Assembly: GCA_947627415.1 (NCBI GenBank)
Contig: CANQVU010000004.1
Span: 1-42,851 of the forward strand
DNA from: an uncultured Clostridia bacterium
GTDB taxonomy: Bacteria > Bacillota > Clostridia > TANB77 > CAG-508
DNA length: 42,851 bases
Direction of reading: 5' to 3'
Part shown: positions 29,428-38,294 of the stretch, in pieces
Position numbering within the stretch: the first letter of the stretch is position 1
Layout of the letters: each line of letters opens with the position of its first letter
Made by a program: the position numbers and the translations under genes
Notes under the pieces: generated by a model
Seen by the model: the letters and a program-made list of their open reading frames with translations, nothing else
Told to the model about the DNA's origin: nothing
The model's database searches: none

Positions 29428-29775
29428 ATGGAAAAGAATGTTAAGATAAGTATGCTTTGCCAAATTTATGGGAAGCTATTAACTGAAAAACAATTAGCAA
29501 TCTTAGAAGATTACTATGATAATGATTTATCTCTATCTGAAATAGCAGAAAATCAAGGAATAACTAGACAAGCAGTTAGAGATATAATAAAGAAAGGAGA
29601 GAATAAACTTTTCGAACTAGAAGAAAAGCTTGAAATTATGAAAAGGATGTTTAAACAAGAAGAAAAAATAGCAGTAATATTATCAGAACTTACAAGAATT
29701 GGAGAAAAAACTACGGATAAACAGATAGCACAAATTTTAACTCATGTTAAAAAAGAGTTAAATTGTTTAGTATAA
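29428..29775 (+). CDS. ylxM: YlxM/p13-like SRP-associated HTH protein
   Basis: A 115-residue UPF0122 protein with a sigma-70 region 4-like helix-turn-helix. KISMLCQIYGKLLTEKQ (about residues 5-21) is followed by LSLSEIAENQGITRQAVRDI (about 34-53). It is always found next to ffh in Firmicutes and in streptococci stimulates SRP activity. ATG 29428 matches the family start MEKNVKI; an in-frame ATG at 29410 has no better ribosome site. It is 13 bases before ffh. Confidence 0.9.
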   Translation: MEKNVKISMLCQIYGKLLTEKQLAILEDYYDNDLSLSEIAENQGITRQAVRDIIKKGENKLFELEEKLEIMKRMFKQEEKIAVILSELTRIGEKTTDKQIAQILTHVKKELNCLV

Positions 29776-29788
29776 AGGAGGATTAAGG

Positions 29789-31143
29789 ATGGCATTTGAA
29801 GGCTTATCTTCAAGACTACAAGCAATTACAAGAAAGCTTGGTGGTAAAGCAAGAATAACAGAAAACGATTTAAAAGAAGTTATGCGTGAAGTAAAATTAG
29901 CTCTTTTAGAAGCGGATGTTAACTATAAAATAGTAAAAGAATTTGTAAATACAGTACAAGAAAAAGCCTTAGGCCAAGATGTATTAAAATCACTTACTCC
30001 AGGTCAGCAAGTTATAAAAATAGTAAGAGACGAAATGACTGAGCTTTTAGGTGGAACTTTAAGTAAAATTAATTTTACACCAAATCCTCCAACAATAATA
30101 ATGCTAATAGGACTTCAGGGCTCTCGGGAAAACTACAACAGCAGGGAAACTTGCTAATCTTTTGAGAAAACAAGGTAAAAAGCCATTACTTGTTGCATGT
30201 GACGTATATAGACCAGCAGCTATTAAACAATTACAAGTAGTAGGAAGTAGCTTAAATATACCAGTTTTTGCAAATGAAAATACAAAAGATGTAGTTTTAA
30301 TTGCAAAACAAGCAATGAATCATGCAATTTCAAAATTAAATGATGTAGTTATATTAGATACAGCAGGAAGACTTCATATTGATGAAGAATTAATGCAAGA
30401 ATTAAAAAATGTTAAATCAAATGTAAAACCACATGAAATACTTTTAGTTGTAGATTCTATGACAGGTCAAGATGCAGTAAATGTTGCAGAAAGCTTTAAC
30501 GGAAATCTTGGAATTGATGGAATTATACTTACAAAATTAGATGGTGATACTCGTGGAGGTGCTGCACTTTCAGTAAAAAAAGTTACAGGAAGACCTATAA
30601 AATTTGCAGCAACTGGTGAAAAACTTAGTGATATTGAAGAATTTCATCCAGATAGAATGACATCAAGAATACTTGGAATGGGAGATATGCTTTCAGTAAT
30701 AGAAAAAGCAGAAGAAGCATTTGATTTAGAAGAAGCAGAAAAGTTAGAAAAGAAATTAAAAAAACAAGAATTTGATTTAGATGATTATTTAACGCAATTA
30801 AGGCAAATGAAAAAAATGGGTTCATTTTCATCGATACTAAAAATGATTCCTGGAATGAATAAATTTGGGGATATAAAAGTTGACGATAAGGAATTTGTAA
30901 GAATTGAAGCAATAATCTGTTCAATGACTAAAAAAGAGAAACAAAATACTAAATTATTAAATGCTAGTAGAAGACAAAGAATTGCAAAGCGGAAGTGGAA
31001 CTACTGTACAAGATATAAATAAATTTATAAATTCATATGAAATGACAAGAAAGTTAATGAAAAAAATGCAAAATAACAAAGGCGGAATGAAGAACATGGT
31101 AAAAGGATTAGATATGAATTCATTAAAAGGTATGAAATTTTAA
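29789..31143 (+). CDS. ffh: Signal recognition particle GTPase, two quadruplets
   Basis: A 450-residue SRP54 protein that delivers nascent membrane proteins to FtsY and the translocon. ATG 29789 follows AAAGGAGGA. The NG domain has GLQGSGKTTTAGKLA (P-loop, about residues 108-122), CDVYRPAA, LDTAGR (about 189) and TKLDGD (about 248). The M domain (about 300-450) has the SRP-RNA-binding RRQRIAKGSGTTVQDIN. Two breaks occur: CGGG (30125-30128) encodes the P-loop Gly before Lys-Thr, and CGGA (30990-30993) encodes the first Gly of the GSG loop. With both read as glycine, 1355 bases close to 451 codons, the normal family length. Ffh is essential, so disruption by mutation is not credible. Confidence 0.96.
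30125..30128 (+). other. CGGG quadruplet codon (Gly), ffh P-loop
   Basis: Context TCT-CGGG-AAA encodes S-G-K of GxxGSGKT. This Gly contacts the GTP phosphates and is invariant. Confidence 0.93.
30990..30993 (+). other. CGGA quadruplet codon (Gly), ffh M domain
   Basis: Context AAG-CGGA-AGT encodes K-G-S of the RIAKGSG motif, which binds SRP RNA. Confidence 0.93.
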
Positions 31144-31298
31144 TATATGATATTAATTTTTAAAATTTAATATATAAGAAGTTTGTATTAAATACTCTGA
31201 ATTTAAATTATTTACGAAAAACATTAGTGAAAAGTGAATAATGAAGAATGAATAGTGAATAGTACAAAATGCTTCGCATTTTGAAAGGGGGAAAGATA

Positions 31299-31532
31299 AT
31301 GGTAAAAATAAGACTACAAAGAGCAGGTAAAAAGAAAGCACCTTTTTATCACATAGTTGTTGCTGATTCTAGATCACCAAGGGATGGAAAAATAATTGAA
31401 CAAATAGGAACATATAATCCAATGGTGGAACCATCTGAACTAAAACTAGATAAAGAAAAAGTAGCTGAATGGATAAAAAATGGAGCAAAACCAACAGATA
31501 CAGTAAAACGTCTAATTGAAAAGGAGGCTTAA
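31299..31532 (+). CDS. rpsP: Ribosomal protein S16
   Basis: A 77-residue small-subunit protein beginning [20 protein letters not shown], followed by [19 protein letters not shown], the S16 signature. ATG 31299 follows AAAGGGGGAAAG. The 155-base gap after ffh holds a small hairpin CAAAATGC-TTC-GCATTTTG (31265-31284) just before the ribosome site, which could mask or tune translation initiation. Confidence 0.97.
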   Translation: MVKIRLQRAGKKKAPFYHIVVADSRSPRDGKIIEQIGTYNPMVEPSELKLDKEKVAEWIKNGAKPTDTVKRLIEKEA

Positions 31533-31536
31533 ATTT

Positions 31537-31767
31537 ATGAAAGACTCATTAGAAACAATAATTACTAGTTTGGTAAACAATCCATCAGATGTTTCTATTA
31601 ATGAAGTAGATGGAGAAAAGCAGATTGTCTTTGAAGTTAAAGTAGCAGATAGTGATATGGGAAAGGTAATTGGTAAAGAAGGAAGAATAGCAAAGGCAAT
31701 AAGAACAATAATGAAGGCACAAGCTGCCAAAGAAGGAAAAAAGATTAGTATAGAATTTATTGATTAA
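31537..31767 (+). CDS. khpA: KH-domain RNA-binding protein KhpA
   Basis: A 76-residue single KH-domain protein (YlqC family) that forms a dimer with KhpB and binds small RNAs. The GxxG loop is in MGKVIGKEGRIAKAIRTIM (about residues 40-58). ATG 31537 follows AAGGAGG with 9-base spacing; 4 bases after the rpsP stop. Confidence 0.93.
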   Translation: MKDSLETIITSLVNNPSDVSINEVDGEKQIVFEVKVADSDMGKVIGKEGRIAKAIRTIMKAQAAKEGKKISIEFID

Positions 31768-31777
31768 GGTATTTGAA

Positions 31778-32284
31778 ATGGAAGAATATTTTGAAATAGG
31801 CCAAATTGTAAATACATCTGGATTAAAAGGAGTTATAAAAGTAAAACCATTTACAGATGATATTACAAAATTTAATAATTTTAAGACAATATATATATCA
31901 ATAAAAAAAGAGCTTAAAGAATTTAAAATAGAACAAGTAAGATTTAGCAAGAATATGGTATTTCTAAAATTAGAAGGAATAGATACCATAGAAGAAGCAG
32001 AAAATTATAGAAATCTTTATTTAAAAATAAAAAGAGATAAAGATGAAAAACTAGAAGAAGGATCTTACTATATTGTAGATATTATTGGATGCAAAGTTTA
32101 TACTGATGATAAGAAATCATTAGGAAAAGTAGATGATGTTTTCTCAACTGGAAGCAATGATGTATATGTTGTAAAAGATGAACTTGGGAAACAAATATTG
32201 TTACCAGCGATTAAAGAAGTAATAAAGAGTATTGATGTTAAAAATAAAACAATAACAGTTCATCTATTAGAAGGATTAGTATAA
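31778..32284 (+). CDS. rimM: Ribosome maturation factor RimM
   Basis: A 168-residue 16S processing factor. The N-terminal beta barrel starts FEIGQIVNTSGLKGVIKVKP, and the PRC-barrel C-domain contains YYIVDIIGCKVY and KQILLPAIKEVIKSID. ATG 31778 is chosen as the start nearest the family N-terminus; its ribosome site (AAGG at 31766-31769) is weak. The stop overlaps the trmD ATG (TAATG), giving translational coupling. Confidence 0.92.
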   Translation: MEEYFEIGQIVNTSGLKGVIKVKPFTDDITKFNNFKTIYISIKKELKEFKIEQVRFSKNMVFLKLEGIDTIEEAENYRNLYLKIKRDKDEKLEEGSYYIVDIIGCKVYTDDKKSLGKVDDVFSTGSNDVYVVKDELGKQILLPAIKEVIKSIDVKNKTITVHLLEGLV

Positions 32285-32977
32285 TGAAAATTGATATACT
32301 TACACTTTTCCCAGAAATGTTTTCTAGCTTAAATGAAAGCATTATAGGAAAAGCAATAGAAAATAATTTAATAGAAATTAATTTAATTAATATTAGAGAT
32401 TTTTCTAAAGATAAACACAAAAAAGTAGATGATACTCCATATGGTGGCGGAGCAGGAATGGTAATTAAGCCAGATGTTGTATATGATGCATTTAAATCAA
32501 TAAAAAGTAAAGATGCAAAAACAATATATATGTCACCACAAGGTAAAGTACTTAATTCAGAAAAGGTAAAAGAATTATCTAAAGAAGCTCATCTTGTATT
32601 ACTATGTGGTCATTACGAAGGAATAGACCAAAGAGTATTAGATGAAATTGTAGATGAAGAGATATCAATTGGAGATTATGTTTTAACAGGTGGAGAATTA
32701 CCTGCAATGGTACTTATAGATTCAGTATCTAGATACATAGAAGGGGTAATTAGCAAAGAATCTGTAGAAGAAGAATCATTTTCAAATGGATTATTAGAAT
32801 ATCCTCAATATACAAGGCCAGAAATATTTTTAAATAGAAGTGTACCAAAAGTTTTAAAATCTCGGAAATCATAAAGAGATTGCAAAATGGAGAAATGAAA
32901 AATCTATAGAAACAACTAAAAAGAAAAGACCGGATTTGATATCTGGAAGCAAATTTAATGAAAAGGAGGTTCAGTAA
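32284..32977 (+). CDS. trmD: tRNA (guanine37-N1)-methyltransferase, one CGGA quadruplet
   Basis: A 230-residue SPOUT methyltransferase making m1G37, the modification that prevents +1 frameshifting. Motifs: [11 protein letters not shown] (residues 2-12), [14 protein letters not shown] (about 52-65), [13 protein letters not shown] (about 112-124) and the knot [15 protein letters not shown] (about 138-152). After PKVLKS, CGGA (32863-32866) supplies Gly, continuing N-H-K-E-I-A-K-W-R, the family's LLSGNHxxIxxWR motif, then 30 more residues to TAA at 32975-32977. Triplet reading instead ends three codons later, losing the GNH element. The stop overlaps the rplS ATG and the rplS ribosome site AAGGAGG is inside the trmD end. 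Confidence 0.95.
32863..32866 (+). other. CGGA quadruplet codon (Gly), trmD
   Basis: Context TCT-CGGA-AAT encodes S-G-N of the conserved SGNHxxI motif in TrmD. Confidence 0.92.
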
Positions 32978-33525
32978 TGGACATTATAAAATCAATCGAA
33001 CATGAACAAATGAAAAACAAAATCCCTGTACTTAATGTCGGAGATACAGTAAGAGTTCATGTAAGAGTAAAAGAAGGAAATAGAGAAAGAATACAAGTAT
33101 TCGAAGGAATAATTATAAAAGTACAAGGGGGAGGAGTAAATCAAACATTTACAGTAAGAAAAACATCTTATGGTGTAGGTGTTGAAAAAACATTCTTAGT
33201 TCACTCACCAACAGTAGAAAAAGTTGAAGTAACAAGAGTAGGTAAAGCAAGAAGAGCAAAACTTTTCTATTTAAGAGATAGACTTGGTAAATCTGCTAAG
33301 ACTAAAGAGAAAATTGGTGCAAGAATTGAAACTAAAGAAGTTACAATTAAAGAAGAATTAACAGAAGAGCCAGTAGCAGAAGAAGCAGCTGTAGCTGAAA
33401 CAGTAGAACCTGTAGAAGAAGTAGCTAAAGGAGCACCAGCAGTTGAAGAAGTAGAAGAGGCAAAAGCTGAAGAAATACCAGCTAAAGAAGAGACGGCAGA
33501 AGCAGAAGAACCAAAAGCTGAATAA
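32977..33525 (+). CDS. rplS: Ribosomal protein L19 with a long acidic C-terminal tail
   Basis: The first ~115 residues are ordinary L19: [20 protein letters not shown], then [20 protein letters not shown], and [19 protein letters not shown]. About 65 extra residues follow, dominated by Glu, Ala, Val, Pro and Lys repeats ([20 protein letters not shown] and similar). L19 is normally about 115 residues. The tail is in frame with no break, ends at a clear stop and is followed by a terminator. It is the last gene of the operon. Confidence 0.94.
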   Translation: MDIIKSIEHEQMKNKIPVLNVGDTVRVHVRVKEGNRERIQVFEGIIIKVQGGGVNQTFTVRKTSYGVGVEKTFLVHSPTVEKVEVTRVGKARRAKLFYLRDRLGKSAKTKEKIGARIETKEVTIKEELTEEPVAEEAAVAETVEPVEEVAKGAPAVEEVEEAKAEEIPAKEETAEAEEPKAE

Positions 33526-33531
33526 TTGGTT

Positions 33532-33579
33532 AAAATAAAAAATAAAAGGGATTAAAAAATTCCTTTTATTTTTTATTTT
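33532..33579 (+). terminator. Terminator of the ffh-rplS operon
   Basis: AAAATAAAAAATAAAAGGGA pairs with TTCCTTTTATTTTTTATTTT around a short A-rich loop, then ATTTTTTTA. Confidence 0.85.
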
Positions 33580-33589
33580 AATTTTTTTA

Positions 33590-33693
33590 TTGTATAGGAA
33601 AAAAATCGGCTTTTATCTTGACCCAATGTAAGATTTCTCTAAATACAACAAGGTTAGGCAACCTATATTAGCCCGAGCAAAGCGAGTGACATG
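33590..33693. repeat. Dispersed repeat family C, copy 2
   Basis: Same order of blocks as 12037-12139: TATAGGAAAAAAATC, TAAGATTTCTC, ACAACAAGGTTAG, and AGCAAAGCGAGTGACATG. The convergent lon-like gene ends shortly after it. Confidence 0.6.
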
Positions 33694-33715
33694 AATTTTG
33701 CATTTGCTGCAACGA

Positions 33716-36109
33716 CTAACATAGTGAAATGCCTTTTTTACTATTTTCAGCATATTGTTTTAATTTCTCATAGGCTAGATATTTTATTGTTCCTGCAGGA
33801 TATTTACCATCTTTATTTTTCTTACCAGCAGGCACACCTGTTAATATTTCTATACCTTCATCTATACTTGAGATTGCATATATATGGAATTTACCTTCTT
33901 TAACACTAGATATTACTTCATCAGACAAATGAAGATTTCTAACATTTTGAATTGGTATTATTACACCATGTTCACCATTTAATCCTCTAGTTTTACATAC
34001 TTGATAAAATCCTTCTATTTTTTCGTTTACTCCACCTATTGGTTGAATAAATCCTTTTTGATTAACTGAACCAGTAACTGCTAGTGACTGATTAATTGGA
34101 ATTCCAGATAAGCTTGAAAGTATAGCATAAGCCTCTGTGCTAGATGCACTATCACCATCTACACCATTATATAATTGTTCAAAACATAAACTTGCAGTAA
34201 GTGATAGAGGAAAGTCTTGTGCAAATGTTTCACCTAAATATCCAGAAAGTATTAAAACACCTTTTGAATGTGTTGGACCAGACATTTCAGTTTCACGTTC
34301 TACATTAATTACACCGTTTTTTCCCATATAAGTATTTGCCGTTATTTTAGCAGGCTTTCCAAATGTGTAATCGCCTATTGTCATTACTGTAAGACCATTT
34401 ATAACACCAGTTTCATATCCAGAAGTATTAATTAATAAAGAGTTTTCTTTAATCATTTCTAAATATCTAGAATCATATTTTTTAACTCTATCAATTCTTT
34501 CAGATAAAGTTTTATCAATAAAGTCAGCAGTTACAATTTTCTTTTTAGAAATTTTTGCCCAAGTTGAACTTTCAGCAACTATTTCTCCAATTTCGTTAAA
34601 TCTTGTTGAAAGTTTTTCTTTATCATCTGCTAATCTAGATGTAAATTCTACAACTTTTGCCATTGCTCCTTTATCTAATGGAAGCATTCCTTCCTTTTTA
34701 GAGAAGCTATGAACAAAGTTAGCAAGTTTTAAAATATTAGCATCTGTTCTTGGGGCAGATTCTTCAAACTCTGCTTTTATTTTAAATAATTTTTTAAATT
34801 CTGGGTCTAAAGCAAGTAATGTATGATAAATATTTGCATCACCTAGCAACAATACTTTTACATTTAGAGGAATAGGTTCAGGTTTTAATGATATCATAAC
34901 CATATATGAACGTTGTTCCATATTATTCTCAATACTTAGTTCTTTTACAAGCAAAGCTTTTTTTAATGTATCATAACATATTTGATTTGCCAATAAATCA
35001 CTTGCTTGAAGTATAATATATCCACCATTTGCTTTGTGTAAAAGACCTGGCTGAAGCATTGTATAATCAGTTTTAAGCATTCCAAATTGATTTTCATATT
35101 CTAATTTACCAAATAGATTGTGATATTGATAATTAGAATCCATAATTACAGGAGCACCAGATAAATTACTATTATCTACAAATAAGTTTACTCTATAATT
35201 AAGCCATGGTTTTATTTCTTCTTGTTTTGTACCTTGAGGTTGTTTATTGATTTTAGGTTCATCAGCAATGAATAGAGATATATTTTTTAAGATATCAGTT
35301 TTTACATTATCCAAGAAACTAACTATTTTTTTATTCTTTTTATATTTTACTTTTAGTGGATTAATGTGTGCATTAATTGTAATTAACGCAATATTTGATT
35401 GCCATTCATCTATTTGTTTGTTATTCTCTTTTTCTAATACTTTAATTTGATTTATTGCTTCTATAATCTGATCTTGAACAATTGCAGAATTTTCTTCAAA
35501 TGTTTTTCTTATTTCATCATCTAATTTATTAAATTCTTCTTCTTCAATAGCTTTTCCATCAATAACAGGCATCATGTATACACCATTATTAGTAGCTTTT
35601 ACTTCAAATCCACTTTTTAAAGAAGATTTGTTTAATTTTTCCAAGAGATTATTTTTTTTCTGTTCAAATTTACTTTGCATTAAAGCCTTTTGCTTTTCAA
35701 AATCTTCATTTTTAAAAGTTAATTTAATATCTTTGTTTATATCTTCTATGAAAGAATCCATATCTGATTTAAATTCTTTTCCTAAACCTGAAGGTAGTGA
35801 AACTGCAATAGGTTCATTTGGAATATCAAAATTATATATATAGCACCAATCATCAGGAACCTTCTTTTTTGAAGCAACTTTTGTTACATATTTTTTAGTA
35901 TACATTGTTTTACCAACACCAGAAGGACCTTCGATATATATATTATACCCTTTAGAATCAACACGTAAGCCAAATTCTAAAGCTTTAATTCCTCTATCTT
36001 GTCCATAAATAGAATCCAAACCATCTAATTCATCCGTTGTTTCAAATTTTAATGTGTTTGGATTACAGATATTTTTGAGATCTTTGTAACTCAACTCATT
36101 TTTTTTCAT
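33716..36109 (-). CDS. Lon-like ATP-dependent protease (LonB/S16 type)
   Basis: A 797-residue AAA+ serine-lysine protease of the Lon-related, S16 group (single AAA domain with a large helical insert). It starts at ATG 36109 with AAGGGAG 7 bases upstream; the ATG at 36127 contains the ribosome site. Walker A is GPSGVGKT (about residues 62-69). The central insert contains coiled-coil-like helices (about 145-240). The protease domain has GVDGDSASSTEAYAILSSL (catalytic Ser, about 645-663) and GGVNEKIEGFYQVCK (catalytic Lys, about 690-704). It is cytosolic and probably degrades damaged or regulatory proteins. No membrane segment is seen, so not a classical LonB. No four-base codon in 2.4 kb. Confidence 0.9.
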   Translation of the reverse strand: MKKNELSYKDLKNICNPNTLKFETTDELDGLDSIYGQDRGIKALEFGLRVDSKGYNIYIEGPSGVGKTMYTKKYVTKVASKKKVPDDWCYIYNFDIPNEPIAVSLPSGLGKEFKSDMDSFIEDINKDIKLTFKNEDFEKQKALMQSKFEQKKNNLLEKLNKSSLKSGFEVKATNNGVYMMPVIDGKAIEEEEFNKLDDEIRKTFEENSAIVQDQIIEAINQIKVLEKENNKQIDEWQSNIALITINAHINPLKVKYKKNKKIVSFLDNVKTDILKNISLFIADEPKINKQPQGTKQEEIKPWLNYRVNLFVDNSNLSGAPVIMDSNYQYHNLFGKLEYENQFGMLKTDYTMLQPGLLHKANGGYIILQASDLLANQICYDTLKKALLVKELSIENNMEQRSYMVMISLKPEPIPLNVKVLLLGDANIYHTLLALDPEFKKLFKIKAEFEESAPRTDANILKLANFVHSFSKKEGMLPLDKGAMAKVVEFTSRLADDKEKLSTRFNEIGEIVAESSTWAKISKKKIVTADFIDKTLSERIDRVKKYDSRYLEMIKENSLLINTSGYETGVINGLTVMTIGDYTFGKPAKITANTYMGKNGVINVERETEMSGPTHSKGVLILSGYLGETFAQDFPLSLTASLCFEQLYNGVDGDSASSTEAYAILSSLSGIPINQSLAVTGSVNQKGFIQPIGGVNEKIEGFYQVCKTRGLNGEHGVIIPIQNVRNLHLSDEVISSVKEGKFHIYAISSIDEGIEILTGVPAGKKNKDGKYPAGTIKYLAYEKLKQYAENSKKGISLC

Positions 36110-36154
36110 TTGTTTTTCTCCCTTCATATGTGTAATTTTTCTTATTTATAATGT

Positions 36155-36209
36155 TTGAGGGACAAGCCTCACTCACAGGTATTCCTCATAGATTGAGGCA
36201 TGTCCTTCA
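36155..36209. repeat. Palindromic repeat family B, copy 2
   Basis: TTGAGGGACAAGCCTC ... TATTCCTCATAGATTGAGGC ... ATGTCCTTCAT: an inverted-orientation, diverged copy of 12894-12950. Its right part is inside the 3' end of rimI. Confidence 0.75.
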
Positions 36210-36648
36210 TTTTTAGTGTCATTATTATTGCATCATCTGTGTTATTATAATATTTTTTCCTTAATCCTACTACTTTAAAACCAAATTTTTCATATAGTTT
36301 TTGAGCGGAAATATTATTAGAATTTACTTCTAATGTTATAGAAGTTATTCCATTTTCAGCTTTTGCCATTTGTATTAAATTTGAAAGTAAAATACTTCCT
36401 ATATTTTGCCTTCTAAACTTTTTTGCTGTAACAATATTTGTTATATGGACATCATCTACGGACTTCCATATTCCTGCATATCCTATAATTTTGTTATTTA
36501 ATTTCGCAACTATATATTTTGAATTTGGATTTAATAATTCATTTTTAAATACATTTATATTCCAGAAATCATCAAAATCAGAAAAAAGTATGTTTTCTAT
36601 TTCATTCAAATCGGATATAGTCATTTTAGAAATTTGAACATTATCCAT
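36169..36648 (-). CDS. rimI: Ribosomal-protein-alanine N-acetyltransferase RimI-like
   Basis: A 159-residue GNAT acetyltransferase. The acetyl-CoA-binding motif is RRQNIGSILLSNLIQMAK (about residues 79-96), followed by LEVNSNNISAQKLYEKFGF (about 103-121), typical of RimI. It overlaps tsaB by 8 bases, in the standard tsaE-tsaB-rimI order. The final ~14 residues (MKDMPQSMRNTCE) are encoded by a copy of repeat family B, so the native C-terminus has been replaced or extended by repeat sequence. Confidence 0.9.
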   Translation of the reverse strand: MDNVQISKMTISDLNEIENILFSDFDDFWNINVFKNELLNPNSKYIVAKLNNKIIGYAGIWKSVDDVHITNIVTAKKFRRQNIGSILLSNLIQMAKAENGITSITLEVNSNNISAQKLYEKFGFKVVGLRKKYYNNTDDAIIMTLKMKDMPQSMRNTCE

Positions 36649-37309
36649 TTTTTTGCTTCATCCTTTCAGCTTGAGACTTTCTTAAATATAAAGGTACAAG
36701 TGAGTCAGCAGTTTTAGTATTATTATTTTTAAATTTATTATATGCGCATTTTGCAATGTTTTTTGCATGAATAAAATTATCATATTGAAAATCTTTAATT
36801 TCTAATAAGTCCTTATGAGTAATTGCTCCATCTCCAACAAATATAACATTTTCATATTTTTGTAGAGCTTTTATAACATTATTTATATCATCTGCTAAAT
36901 AATCTTCCAATAAGTTATAGTTTTTATCAAATATTCCACAATATACTTGATCATTTCTTGCATCTATAAGTGAACAAATTGTCTCACAATTCTTTACGTG
37001 AATGTTATATGCCAAAGATTCTAATGAAGATACATCTACTACAGAAACATTTATAGATTCTGCAATAGCTTTTACTGAAGATATTCCTATTCTAATTCCT
37101 GTAAACGATCCAGGGCCAACATCACATGCCACTAGCCCAATATCAGATAATTTTAAGTTTGTCTCATGAAATAATTTATCAATTAAAGGAATTAATGTTT
37201 CTGAATGAGTTTTATTATTATTTATATTTAATTCTAATATGCATTTATCATTTTCCGAAATAGAAACAGATGCAATATTACTAGATGTTGAAACATTTAG
37301 AATTTTCAT
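36641..37309 (-). CDS. tsaB: tRNA threonylcarbamoyladenosine biosynthesis protein TsaB
   Basis: A 222-residue ASKHA-fold partner of TsaD in t6A37 synthesis. MKILNVSTSSNIASVSI is followed by the TsaB motif VGPGSFTGIRIGISSVKAIA (about residues 65-84) and VSSLESLAY. It lacks the metal-binding histidines of TsaD, as expected. Its end overlaps the start of rimI; tsaE lies 48 bases upstream on the same strand. Confidence 0.93.
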   Translation of the reverse strand: MKILNVSTSSNIASVSISENDKCILELNINNNKTHSETLIPLIDKLFHETNLKLSDIGLVACDVGPGSFTGIRIGISSVKAIAESINVSVVDVSSLESLAYNIHVKNCETICSLIDARNDQVYCGIFDKNYNLLEDYLADDINNVIKALQKYENVIFVGDGAITHKDLLEIKDFQYDNFIHAKNIAKCAYNKFKNNNTKTADSLVPLYLRKSQAERMKQKNG

Positions 37310-37357
37310 ATTTAGAGTTTCCTTTCATATATAAATCAGTTCGCAATATTACTATTT

Positions 37358-37819
37358 TCAAACTTTAATCTCATTAATTACAGCATTTAATCTCTCTCCA
37401 TAGGCCTTAAAATTTAAATACCTAATACAATCATCTTTTTCATCTTTTGAAAAGCTTATTTTAATATAATTCTGAGGTAAAATATCTTCAATTAATTCTC
37501 CCCATTCAATAACACATATTCCAGTTGTAAAATATTCTGTGCCACCAATAGAATAAAACTCACCCATATCAGCTAATCGATAGACATCTAAATGATAAAT
37601 ATTAGTGTCATTTTTTCTATGTTCATTTACTATTGTAAAAGTTGGACTAGAAATTTCATCTTCTAAACCCCAATAAGAAAGAAATCCTTCAGTAAATTTG
37701 GTTTTACCAGAACCTAAATCTCCAGATAAAACAACAATATCTCCACATTCTAATTTACTTGCTAGAGATACGGCTATTTTTTTGGTTTCATCTTCATTAT
37801 GAGATATAAATTCAAACAT
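37358..37819 (-). CDS. tsaE: tRNA threonylcarbamoyladenosine biosynthesis ATPase TsaE
   Basis: A 153-residue P-loop ATPase of the t6A complex. Walker A is LSGDLGSGKTKFTEGF (about residues 32-47); SSPTFTIVNEH, YHLDVYRL and VIEWGELIEDILP follow in family order. ATG 37819 is chosen over 37870 because AAAGGGTG lies 6 bases upstream and the length fits TsaE. First gene of the tsaE-tsaB-rimI cluster. Confidence 0.93.
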   Translation of the reverse strand: MFEFISHNEDETKKIAVSLASKLECGDIVVLSGDLGSGKTKFTEGFLSYWGLEDEISSPTFTIVNEHRKNDTNIYHLDVYRLADMGEFYSIGGTEYFTTGICVIEWGELIEDILPQNYIKISFSKDEKDDCIRYLNFKAYGERLNAVINEIKV

Positions 37820-37917
37820 AAATTCACCCTTTATCAATTTATAATCATATTTTATATTAGTTATTTTCATTTGTAAACATTAATTTTAAAAAAGTTAAAA
37901 AAATTTAAAAAATAGTA

Positions 37918-37946
37918 TTGACAAAACCAATAAGCTAGTTTATAAT
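37918..37946 (+). promoter_or_regulatory. Sigma-A promoter of the ordinary tRNA-Gly
   Basis: Perfect TTGACA (37918-37923), 17-base spacer, perfect TATAAT (37941-37946), 21 bases before the tRNA. Confidence 0.9.
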
Positions 37947-37967
37947 CTATAAACGTAGCAAGAAAAT

Positions 37968-38041
<74 letters not shown>

Positions 38042-38048
38042 TAAAAAA

Positions 38049-38082
38049 GGTACTTAATATTTTTTATTAAGTACCTTTTTTT
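38049..38082 (+). terminator. Terminator of the ordinary tRNA-Gly
   Basis: GGTACTTAAT / ATTAAGTACC stem followed by seven T. Confidence 0.92.
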
Positions 38083-38132
38083 AGTTATTAACTAGATATT
38101 AAAGGATTTTATTGTAAATAAGAATATAAATT

Positions 38133-38249
38133 TTACTGAGATAAGCTTCCCTCTATATGGTTAAGAATAGAGCTCACTTTAGAATCATTTTTTAGGTAAT
38201 CAAATTTTTTTAGATATAAATAGAATCTATACAATTTTATAAAAGTATG
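38133..38249 (-). pseudogene. Possible C-terminal gene remnant
   Basis: An open stretch of 38 codons on the minus strand ending FDYLKNDSKVSSILNHIEG-SLSQ and a stop, without a start codon or ribosome site. The sequence looks protein-like but I cannot assign it. It overlaps the coaC promoter, so it is unlikely to be expressed. Confidence 0.25.
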
Positions 38250-38256
38250 CTATAAT
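38228..38256 (+). promoter_or_regulatory. Sigma-A promoter of coaC-coaB
   Basis: TATACA (38228-38233), 17-base spacer, perfect TATAAT (38251-38256), about 39 bases before the coaC ATG. Confidence 0.65.
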
Positions 38257-38294
38257 ACTATAAAATTTAATATTTGATTTATAGAAGGGATAAT

